In this document: positions 26,298-33,000 of the stretch, in pieces
How the letters are laid out: the number at the start of each line of letters is the position of its first letter
Numbering within the stretch: the stretch's first letter is position 1
Origin: SAR202 cluster bacterium
Lineage (GTDB): Bacteria; Chloroflexota; Dehalococcoidia; Lucifugimonadales; UBA2962
DNA: 64,000 nt
Direction: 5' to 3'
NCBI GenBank assembly: GCA_022447925.1
Contig: JAKUTS010000002.1
Coordinates: forward strand, 1-64,000
Translations under genes and position numbers: made by a program
Notes under the pieces: generated by a model
Told to the model about the DNA's origin: nothing
The model's database searches: none
Seen by the model: only the letters and a program-made list of their open reading frames with translations

Positions 26298-28045
26298 ATC
26301 CCTTCAGCGTGTGCAGAGTGAAAAGTATCGGCTCCTCCATATAACTGGCCTGAGCCAGATTTTACAATGGCAATCGGACTACCAAAGTTTGCAAATCCTG
26401 TGACCGGATATTCTGGTCCCATGACTCTGAGCTTATGTCCTCGTTTCTCTAGTTCTCTCCTAACATTTTCATCTAAGTTGGGTGGAACGCTAGTAAATGG
26501 GCTAGAGCAGTCAACTCTTGGACTATCAATAGCAGTTTGTGGACCCATCCCGAAATCTATTACGTTTGAAATGAGCTGGGTAACCGCATTAGTTATTCTG
26601 CGACCACCGGTTACTCCAACTGACATTAACACGCCTGTAGAATTTAGAACTAAAGCCGGTGCAGCATTGTTAAGAGGCCACCGACCGGGCATTATGGAAT
26701 TTATGCGTTCTGGAATTGGGTCAAACCAGCTCATCCCATTATTCATAACAATTCCAGTGCCTTTTGGCACTATGCCTGATCCGAATCCTGAGCCGACAGT
26801 GTTAGTGAAGGAAACTCCGTTTGAATCTTTATCAATAACGCAAATATGAGTTGTACCATCATCCAAAATTGGAGTGCTAGCAGCAAATTTAGTTAAGGGT
26901 TCTCTGCCCTCTTCAACCCAAGGATTACCTGGTTTCCAATTCTTGGGAACCAATTCTTTGATTTCTTTAAACCGTCTTTGTGAATATTCTTCTGATAGAA
27001 GTCCTTTCCAAGGAATATCTATCGTTTCCGGATCACCTAGGTATTCATAACGATCTGCATAAGCTAAGCGTGCCGCTGAGATATATGTATGTAACGCGTA
27101 TTCTGAATTGTGCCCTGCAGATCTAAAATTAAATTGGTCCATTAACTTTAGTGTCATAGCAGAAGTAATTCCGGCAGTTGCATGAGGCGGAACTCTGACA
27201 ATAGTGTCACGATACGGTACTTCCAAACCCTTATCCCAAATAAACGGTTTGTAAGTTGCAAAATCCTCTCGTGAAATTACGCCACCATTTTTTTTAATGT
27301 CCTTAACTATTGACTCGGCAATATCACCTTCATAGAAACCTTTAGATCCTTCTTTGGCTATATATTCCATGGTTTGCGCTAAATCAGGCTGTTTTAAGAG
27401 CGCAGGGTATGTCTTGTCGCCTATTGGCATTGTCCCATTGGGCATGAAAATCCTACCCAATTCTTCATATTTAAATAACATGTCCGCAAGCAAACCAAAC
27501 GCATACAAATTATGCCAATGTGGAGAAAACCCTTCTTTAGCTAGTTTGATTGCTGGTGCTAACACATCTGCGAGCGGCATACGTCCAAATAATTTGTGAG
27601 ATTCGCACATCGCTGAAACCACACCGGGAACATTTATAGATAAATATCCCTCTAAGTTAGCATTACCCTCCACTTCAGCCCACCCAAAACCTATTGAACC
27701 TGTTGATTCCTTACCAGTTAATTTAAACATATCCGGTGCACAATGCATTGACGCAGGCATGTGACCTCCGATAACCCCTCCACTATCTCCCATCTGGTAG
27801 ACGATATAACCTCCACCGCCAATCGTTGCTGAATTTGCCTCTACAACTCCTGTTGCAAAACAACATGCGATTGCCGCATCCATAGCATTGCCTCCTGAAC
27901 GGAGGACTTCAAGCCCAGCTTCAGTAGCTAAAGGATGTTTGGTTACCACCATTGCTTCAGATGATCTTGCTTCTGACTTTGACAGAGTCGAGACTGAACG
28001 ACTTGCGCCATGCTCCGAAGATTGATTCAAAATTATATTTCGCAC
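26294..28045 (-). CDS. gamma-glutamyltransferase family N-terminal-nucleophile hydrolase
   Basis: 583 residues, the size of a GGT precursor that cleaves itself into two chains. The N-terminal half has VTKHPLATEAGLEVLRSGGNAMDAAIA. The predicted nucleophile is the first Thr of TTHICVIDKDSNGVSFTNTV, and GSGFGSG, NNGMSWFDP and GVTGGRRI follow. There is no signal peptide, so this form would act in the cytoplasm on glutathione-like gamma-glutamyl compounds or on other amides; many homologues of this type are acylases of unknown specificity. It starts with GTG next to GAGG, seven bases after the TPP enzyme stop, which implies co-transcription. Confidence 0.88.
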   Translation of the reverse strand: MRNIILNQSSEHGASRSVSTLSKSEARSSEAMVVTKHPLATEAGLEVLRSGGNAMDAAIACCFATGVVEANSATIGGGGYIVYQMGDSGGVIGGHMPASMHCAPDMFKLTGKESTGSIGFGWAEVEGNANLEGYLSINVPGVVSAMCESHKLFGRMPLADVLAPAIKLAKEGFSPHWHNLYAFGLLADMLFKYEELGRIFMPNGTMPIGDKTYPALLKQPDLAQTMEYIAKEGSKGFYEGDIAESIVKDIKKNGGVISREDFATYKPFIWDKGLEVPYRDTIVRVPPHATAGITSAMTLKLMDQFNFRSAGHNSEYALHTYISAARLAYADRYEYLGDPETIDIPWKGLLSEEYSQRRFKEIKELVPKNWKPGNPWVEEGREPLTKFAASTPILDDGTTHICVIDKDSNGVSFTNTVGSGFGSGIVPKGTGIVMNNGMSWFDPIPERINSIMPGRWPLNNAAPALVLNSTGVLMSVGVTGGRRITNAVTQLISNVIDFGMGPQTAIDSPRVDCSSPFTSVPPNLDENVRRELEKRGHKLRVMGPEYPVTGFANFGSPIAIVKSGSGQLYGGADTFHSAHAEGI

Positions 28046-28052
28046 CTCGAAC

Positions 28053-29711
28053 TTAAAATATTGATCTTCTCGGTTCTAAATTAACGTGTATATCTATTAA
28101 TACTGTCTTACCTTTAGCATTGAGCTGTTGAGCCTCTTTTAGCGCTTTACTAATATCCGATGGCTCAGTAACCGTTATCCCTACTGCGCCCATACCTTCC
28201 GCTATCTTGGCATAACTACCGCTAACTTTCGTGGTTCCGAATGTTTTCAGCGCATTTGGATACGCACCCGTGTCTCTAGTTTTTCCGGGATAGGTAGCCA
28301 TTCCTCCGTTATTGAGTACTATAGTAGTAATCGGTACTCCTGCCCTAACAGAAGTTTCGATATCTAAACCTGACATACCAAAAGCTCCATCTCCCATAAA
28401 ATTCAAACAGAATTTATTGGGGCTAGCCATTTTTGCTCCAATCATAAGTGGAATACCGTATCCTAAATGAGTGCTTTTACCCCACCCAATATAGCTATTC
28501 GGCAATGTAGGGTTGTAAAACGGCATTATTGTGTCTCTTGGTGCACCTGCATCATGAGTAACTATGCTGTTATTTTTATCTAATGTGTTTTCCAGTTCAT
28601 GTATTACCCGATAATAATTAATAGGCTTCTCATCAGATGTTAATATTTCATTCCACTGCGACAACCACTTTTCATTAAGCTCTTTAATTTGATCGGCGGT
28701 ATCAGTCTGACCTTTCCTGCCATCATTACCTATTTGTGATTTAACCTCATCTATTAATGCTTGCAAAGTCAATTTTGCATCTCCAGGCAAACCAACAGTT
28801 ACGGAATATTCTTTATTGATATCTTCAACTGTCTCAACACTTTGAATAATGACTTTACCATCAGGTATAGGCTGGCCATATAATGTCTTAGTTAAACTAG
28901 ATCCTATGGCAAGCAATACATCTGAATCTTGTATCCATGTTCTTGCCTGCAGTGAAGTGGCTGCACTTCCGGAACCTAAAGCCAGAGGATGTTTTTGATC
29001 AAAACCTGACTTACCAGGCATAGTGCAGTAAACAGGTATTTCAGTCAATTCTGCCAATTCCCTTAGCTCCTCAGAGGCTTGGGACATAAGTACACCTTTA
29101 CCAGACCAAATAACTGGTTTTGCAGCACCAAGTAAAATTTTTACAGCTTCCTTTATATCACTATGCTGGGGTACAAATTTATGTCTCTTTGGAGAAACAT
29201 ATAAATCAACAGTGCCTTCTGGTACATCCATCTCTCCAACATCATCAGGTATTTCAACAATGGCAGGCCCAGATCTACCGTTTCGGAGTGCATGAAAGGC
29301 ACGTCTCATGACATCAACAACCAAATCTGGCTGATAAATCACCTCTGCAGATACTGACACGCTTCCATATTCACGAGCAGGCGAGAAGTTCGGCTTTACC
29401 GAATAAGCTGACATAGAAGGTCCGCCAGAAAGATAAAGGATTGGTATATTGTCCGAATAGGCCTGAGCAATTCCACCCAATGCATTCTCAGCCCCAGCAT
29501 GTCCTTGAGTAATAGCCACACCGAATTGTTCTCTTGTATTCATTCGGCTATATCCATCAGCTGACATGACTACTCCCCGTTCATGCCGGAACATTATTGG
29601 CCGTATTCCAACCTCAGACACAGCTTCAATAAGAGCATTAGAAGGAAAGCAACTTACCCACTCAACGCCTTCCTTTTTCAAAATAGCTGCCACTACATCA
29701 TTGACTTTCAT
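28053..29711 (-). CDS. thiamine-pyrophosphate-dependent enzyme, acetolactate synthase-like
   Basis: 552 residues in the three-domain ALS/benzoylformate/oxalyl-CoA decarboxylase fold. The N-terminal Pyr domain has the catalytic Glu44 in FRHERGVVMSADGYSRM. A central domain (about 190-320) follows, and the PP domain has MGDGAFGMSGLDIETSV and LNNGG, the Mg-TPP motif. The reaction is not readable: true acetolactate synthase is possible, but an isolated copy beside a GGT-like hydrolase suggests a catabolic 2-oxo-acid or acyl-CoA lyase. Two small membrane peptides are encoded upstream on the same strand. Confidence 0.85.
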   Translation of the reverse strand: MKVNDVVAAILKKEGVEWVSCFPSNALIEAVSEVGIRPIMFRHERGVVMSADGYSRMNTREQFGVAITQGHAGAENALGGIAQAYSDNIPILYLSGGPSMSAYSVKPNFSPAREYGSVSVSAEVIYQPDLVVDVMRRAFHALRNGRSGPAIVEIPDDVGEMDVPEGTVDLYVSPKRHKFVPQHSDIKEAVKILLGAAKPVIWSGKGVLMSQASEELRELAELTEIPVYCTMPGKSGFDQKHPLALGSGSAATSLQARTWIQDSDVLLAIGSSLTKTLYGQPIPDGKVIIQSVETVEDINKEYSVTVGLPGDAKLTLQALIDEVKSQIGNDGRKGQTDTADQIKELNEKWLSQWNEILTSDEKPINYYRVIHELENTLDKNNSIVTHDAGAPRDTIMPFYNPTLPNSYIGWGKSTHLGYGIPLMIGAKMASPNKFCLNFMGDGAFGMSGLDIETSVRAGVPITTIVLNNGGMATYPGKTRDTGAYPNALKTFGTTKVSGSYAKIAEGMGAVGITVTEPSDISKALKEAQQLNAKGKTVLIDIHVNLEPRRSIF

Positions 29712-29762
29712 TCCGGTAAAACTCCTTTTTAAGTGTATTTAAAGCTTTCATATATTTGCGTT

Positions 29763-29840
29763 TCAAAAAACCCTTTGTAGAAATATCGCAATAAATGCCA
29801 CGAGTAATATAGCTCCAATAAACCACTGTGCTTTAGGCAT
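29763..29840 (-). CDS. putative 25-residue single-pass membrane microprotein
   Basis: ATG at 29840 to TGA at 29763 encodes 25 residues: MPKAQ, then a hydrophobic stretch (WFIGAILLVAFIAIF), then LQRVF. One short transmembrane helix with a basic tail is predicted. It overlaps the end of the next microprotein gene by eight bases in another frame, which suggests coupled translation. The ribosome-binding site is weak, so reality rests on the overlap and the hydrophobic pattern. Confidence 0.35.
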   Translation of the reverse strand: MPKAQWFIGAILLVAFIAIFLQRVF

Positions 29841-29934
29841 TAACATCACTCGACATCAACACCATAACATAAGCAAGTAATACAAGGATTACCAATACTA
29901 CAATTGTGATAAATATTGACTTCCTATTAAACAT
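29833..29934 (-). CDS. putative 33-residue single-pass membrane microprotein
   Basis: ATG at 29934 to TAA at 29833 encodes MFNRKS, then about 20 hydrophobic residues (IFITIVVLVILVLLAYVMVL) and the polar end MSSDVNA. The positive-inside rule gives a cytoplasmic N-terminus. The start has only an A-rich GAAAAATA upstream. With the overlapping 25-residue frame it forms a two-gene microprotein pair upstream of the TPP enzyme. The similarity to small subunits of membrane complexes is one of form only. Confidence 0.4.
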   Translation of the reverse strand: MFNRKSIFITIVVLVILVLLAYVMVLMSSDVNA

Positions 29935-30032
29935 TATTTTTCAATTTGAATCTTACAGGGTATTTTACGATTATAAATAGACATTCTAAATTTTTCAAAA
30001 ACTGAGAACCTGAGAATTTGGGAAATAAAAAA

Positions 30033-30111
30033 CCTCTGATAACAACATATTGTGCTAAGCAATACATATAAAGAAGAGTGATGACTAATCACTGACTTCA
30101 ACTACCAGAGG
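30033..30111 (-). ncRNA. candidate three-way-junction RNA ending in a U-tract
   Basis: Closing helix CCTCTG/CAGAGG (30033-30038 with 30106-30111) encloses two hairpins. One pairs TATTG (30048-30052) with CAATA (30060-30064) over a 7-base loop. The other pairs GAAGAGTGAT (30073-30082) with ATCACT and CTTC (30088-30093, 30096-30099) over a 5-base loop with a 2-base bulge. Read on the minus strand the closing helix is followed by six T, so it could end transcription. It begins 12 bases after the GIY-YIG stop. No known RNA family was recognised. Confidence 0.45.
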
Positions 30112-30123
30112 CTATATTCAATC

Positions 30124-30387
30124 TTATCTAATAAGAGCCTGTTTTTCATCCTTTGACATCTTCTTTATAGCTGCTTCTCTTTGTAAGGCCTCACTTCGAC
30201 TTGCTGATTTCTCTTTGTACACTAATTTGCAGGGCAAATGTGACCGAGTGTATTTAGCTCCACCTTTGATCTCTCCATTGTGTTGTTTGAGACGTTTTTC
30301 TAAGTTATTTGTGATACCGCAATAGAGGCTATCGTCTTTACATTCAAGTAAATAAACCCACCAATTATTTTGGGGTATTGTATCCAT
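30124..30387 (-). CDS. GIY-YIG domain protein, UPF0213/YhbQ-like
   Basis: An 87-residue stand-alone GIY-YIG nuclease-fold domain. VYLLEC (11-16) and LYCGIT (21-26) are the two halves of the signature, Arg32 follows in LEKRLKQHN, and Glu71 in LQREAAIKK is the expected metal-binding residue. Proteins of this size are widespread and their cellular DNA substrate is poorly known. It lies 15 bases after yajQ in the same direction and ends next to the structured RNA candidate. Confidence 0.9.
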   Translation of the reverse strand: MDTIPQNNWWVYLLECKDDSLYCGITNNLEKRLKQHNGEIKGGAKYTRSHLPCKLVYKEKSASRSEALQREAAIKKMSKDEKQALIR

Positions 30388-30402
30388 TTTGTAATTACGG
30401 TT

Positions 30403-30888
30403 TTAATCGCGAAAGTTCACATACTGGAGAGGCTGTTGATTATCCATGGAGTCAATAAAAGTGATTATTTCCTGTAGGTCGTCCCGCTTTTTCCCGCTCA
30501 CTTTAAGTTCGTTACCTTTCGTTGATATTTGCACCCTGAATTTAGTGGACTTTACAGCTTTAGTGATTTTCCTGGCAAGTTCATCATCAATACCTTGTTT
30601 TATATCAACAACCTGCCTCAGGCTTTGACCCGACGCTTCTTGCGGATTGCCGAATACAAAGGCTCCTATTTCAACCTTTCTCGAAGTTAGATATTTTCGT
30701 AGTAAAGCGTTGACCTGCTCTAACTTCATGTGGTCATCTGCAATAATCGTAAGAGCATTATCTTTACGATCTACGTCGCATTTAGAGCCAGCTAGATCGT
30801 ACCTCTGGCGGATTTCTCTCTTAGCACCGCTGATAGCATTATCGACTTCCATTAAATCAGTCCTTGAAACAACATCAAATGACGGCAT
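30403..30888 (-). CDS. yajQ: YajQ family protein (UPF0234), nucleotide-binding
   Basis: 161 residues, the standard length, starting MPSFDVVSRTDLMEVDNAI and containing QRYDLAGSKCDVDRKDNALTI and the C-terminal KKRDDLQEIITFID. Two ferredoxin-like folds are expected. Some family members bind cyclic di-GMP and act with a transcription factor; a general role in RNA or nucleotide binding is also proposed. A GAGGTGA ribosome-binding site precedes the ATG. It follows the lysine-rich microprotein by 17 bases. Confidence 0.95.
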   Translation of the reverse strand: MPSFDVVSRTDLMEVDNAISGAKREIRQRYDLAGSKCDVDRKDNALTIIADDHMKLEQVNALLRKYLTSRKVEIGAFVFGNPQEASGQSLRQVVDIKQGIDDELARKITKAVKSTKFRVQISTKGNELKVSGKKRDDLQEIITFIDSMDNQQPLQYVNFRD

Positions 30889-30905
30889 CTAATTCACCTC
30901 AGTTT

Positions 30906-31007
30906 TTATCTTTGTTTTAAATCTAAGTCTTTCCCACCGAAAGGCTTTTTTTCCTTCTTCTTTTTTGGTTTTTTTTGTTCTTTTTTTGCGTTTTGACCTT
31001 TAGCCAT
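30906..31007 (-). CDS. 33-residue lysine-rich small protein
   Basis: ATG at 31007 lies six bases after a strong AAAGGAG, with TAA at 30906. The product starts MAKGQNAKKEQKKP, continues with a lysine block (about 15 lysines in 33 residues) and ends PFGGKDLDLKQR. Small MAKGQ-type lysine-rich proteins of this sort occur in many bacteria next to housekeeping genes, and a nucleic-acid or ribosome association is an inference from charge alone. The ribosome-binding site, the spacing to yajQ and the clean reading frame support a real gene. Confidence 0.7.
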   Translation of the reverse strand: MAKGQNAKKEQKKPKKKKEKKPFGGKDLDLKQR

Positions 31008-31033
31008 TTAAATCTCCTTTGATGTTAGTTGAA

Positions 31034-31107
31034 GTGTCCAAAAACCTGTTTTCATAAGTATATTAGCCTGTTTTGAACTTAGAAACTGATTCACTTTATC
31101 TGTTGTA
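31034..31107. repeat. dispersed repeat copy A
   Basis: About 74 bases similar to 35234-35307. The right 37 bases (31071-31107) are identical to 35271-35307 except for a swapped AT/TA pair. The other copy overlaps the 3' end of the ketopantoate-reductase-like gene, and this copy still reads NLQQIK-stop on the minus strand, so it may be a duplicated gene end with its downstream flank. Confidence 0.7.
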
Positions 31108-31161
31108 GATTATATTAAGGATTCAATCGGCATTAAGTTAGTTAAATCTGCACAATATTTT

Positions 31162-31197
31162 AAATAAGTATCCAAATAAGTATCCAAATAAGTATCC
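31162..31197. repeat. three perfect 12-base tandem repeats (AAATAAGTATCC)
   Basis: Units at 31162-31173, 31174-31185 and 31186-31197. The same GTATCC-containing word recurs near 35168-35240 beside the second dispersed repeat copy. Confidence 0.85.
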
Positions 31198-31321
31198 AAA
31201 ACTACAGGTACCTCCTGATGTATGTTACAGCTATACCGTTATCTCATTATTTACTGGCGATTTTTTTAGAAACGTTTTAGGATTTACGTATTAATTAAAA
31301 AAGTCTTCCTGGAGGCCAAAT

Positions 31322-32380
31322 ATGTTAAAGACACCTACTGCCATAATGGTTGGTCCTAATAAAATGGAAATAGATCTAATGGATATTCCAGAACCTGGAG
31401 ATAACCAGGTAATAGTAAAGCAAATAGCCACAGGCGTTTGCCTTTCACAGGTTCATCAACTGGGTACGTTGCCTCAAGAAGTGTGCCCTCAACTGCTTGG
31501 ACACGAAGGTATCGGTCAAGTAAGCCATGTGGGTAAAAACGTTACCCATCTAAAAGAAGGTGACTGGGCTATTACTACATGGGTACCGAGAGCAGGCTAT
31601 CCAGGACGTGATTTCTTTGATGGAATAGTGTCCGGGGCTAAATACAAAGGTGAATTAGCAAAGGGTGCGCTAAGCACATTCTCAGAAGATTGCCTTGCGC
31701 CTGATCAACTTGTAGTAAAAATTGATCCCAAATATGGAAAACCAGAAAACAGCATAGTTGGCTGTGCTATTTTGACAGGAGCAGGAGCAGTATTCCACAC
31801 GGCTAAAGTAAGAGCAGAACAATCGGTAGTTGTGATCGGAGCAGGCGGGATTGGATTATCGGCAATCAAAATGGCCTCACTAATGCAGGCATACCCCGTA
31901 ATTGCGGTAGATATTAATGATGAGAAACTTGAATTTGCAAAAAAATGGGGAGCAACCCACACCATTAACTCAGCAAAAGAAGATCTAAATGCAAAAGTAT
32001 GGGAAATCACAAAAACAGGAGCTGATTTTGCATTTGATGCTGTAGGCCTTGTCGCCACTCATGAAGCAATATTACCTATGGTTAGAAGCGGCGGTCCTGG
32101 TGGAGAAAATGTGGGCGGAATGGCAGTTTTAATTGGATGGCCCCAGCCAGAATTTAAATTAAACGCTGAGCACTTTGTATATCATCAAAGACAATACAGA
32201 GGAAGTCATGGCGCGTCCATCCCTGATATCGATTTCCCCATGTATCTAAGACTCTCTGAAGAGGGACTTTTCCCTATCGATAAATTAGTAACAACAAGTT
32301 ATCCATTAGAAGACGCGCAAAAAGCTATAGATGATCTAGAGCATGGGAAAATAGCCGGAAGAGCGTTGTTAACATTCTAG
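31322..32380 (+). CDS. alcohol-dehydrogenase-like MDR protein, single-zinc type
   Basis: 352 residues with the catalytic-zinc ligands Cys40 (GVCLSQVHQ) and His61-Glu62 (LLGHEGIG), and the NAD-binding motif VIGAGGIGLSAIKMA. The four-cysteine structural zinc lobe of typical ADHs is missing: the region after GDWAITTWVPRAG has none. It oxidises an alcohol or reduces an aldehyde; the substrate is unknown. A strong GGAGG ribosome-binding site precedes the ATG. It is a single gene on the plus strand. Confidence 0.87.
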   Translation: MLKTPTAIMVGPNKMEIDLMDIPEPGDNQVIVKQIATGVCLSQVHQLGTLPQEVCPQLLGHEGIGQVSHVGKNVTHLKEGDWAITTWVPRAGYPGRDFFDGIVSGAKYKGELAKGALSTFSEDCLAPDQLVVKIDPKYGKPENSIVGCAILTGAGAVFHTAKVRAEQSVVVIGAGGIGLSAIKMASLMQAYPVIAVDINDEKLEFAKKWGATHTINSAKEDLNAKVWEITKTGADFAFDAVGLVATHEAILPMVRSGGPGGENVGGMAVLIGWPQPEFKLNAEHFVYHQRQYRGSHGASIPDIDFPMYLRLSEEGLFPIDKLVTTSYPLEDAQKAIDDLEHGKIAGRALLTF

Positions 32381-32490
32381 GATGAAACCATGGTAACTAA
32401 GTTCTAATTACTGGTATGAGCTGCCTGATAGAGGAGCTAGTAAAGGAAAAGCTGGTATTAGGTTGGCATGAACTTTATCCTAAATTCATA

Positions 32491-32781
32491 TTAAACATGG
32501 AACAATTCGGGTATTTTGAGCCATGATCCATGTTCGATTAGGAGGTCAAGCTCAACATTGCCGTTATCGATGGCAAGTTGGCTTATATGTTGGCCAAGAG
32601 TCGGCTGATCACCAATAGGAGACTCTTCTAAATTAGTTATTTCATTAATATTGGAAACACAATTTATTGTCAGTATTGATGCCAATACAAAGATGAATAA
32701 TATCATCGCTCTAAGTTTACTGACGCTATTAGAAACACTTATTTTATTAGAGAGCTTGAGATTGCAAGAAATGTTAAGCAT
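32491..32781 (-). CDS. possible small lipoprotein, unknown
   Basis: 96 residues, or about 71 if it starts at the Met of MILFIFVLASILTINC. That segment is a good lipoprotein signal with a lipobox-like TINC. The remaining 55 residues are acidic and soluble with no domain I recognise. It lies between a convergent dehydrogenase gene and a region before the terminator at 32885. No clear ribosome-binding site is seen for either start. It may be a real secreted peptide or a chance frame. Confidence 0.35.
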   Translation of the reverse strand: MLNISCNLKLSNKISVSNSVSKLRAMILFIFVLASILTINCVSNINEITNLEESPIGDQPTLGQHISQLAIDNGNVELDLLIEHGSWLKIPELFHV

Positions 32782-32884
32782 AAAAACACATTGAATTTAC
32801 TTCAGTATATAAATCAATTTTATCGCGATAATGAGACATCTAATGTATATCTCGTATAAATCCTTAATAAATTCAATAATAAAA

Positions 32885-32920
32885 AATAGGGCCCTCGGGT
32901 TTAACTCCGAGGGCCCTATT
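32885..32920 (-). terminator. strong intrinsic terminator after the solute-binding protein gene
   Basis: A perfect 14-base stem (32885-32898 with 32907-32920), GC-rich in the GGGCCCTCGG core, with an 8-base loop. On the minus strand it is followed by six T. It lies 80 bases past the stop of the gene at 33001. Confidence 0.9.
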
Positions 32921-33000
32921 AATTGGAGGAGATGAGGCAGGAGGCTCTAATTACCTAAGGCAACTAGTGAGAACAGTGCCCAACCTCTACTTGACTAAGA

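Larger units (their letters stand above)
31008..31321. other. intergenic region with a dispersed repeat copy and 12-base tandem repeats
   Basis: 314 bases between the lysine-rich protein and a dehydrogenase. It holds copy A of a dispersed repeat (31034-31107), three perfect AAATAAGTATCC units (31162-31197), and the GGAGG ribosome-binding site of the next gene at its right end. I see no other gene in it. Confidence 0.7.

Noticed and set aside
30033-30111. possible tRNA in the structured region
   Set aside because: No T-arm TTC sequence, no seven-base acceptor stem and no proper anticodon arm.
31162-31197. tandem 12-base units as a CRISPR-like array
   Set aside because: The units are directly adjacent with no spacers and no cas genes are present.
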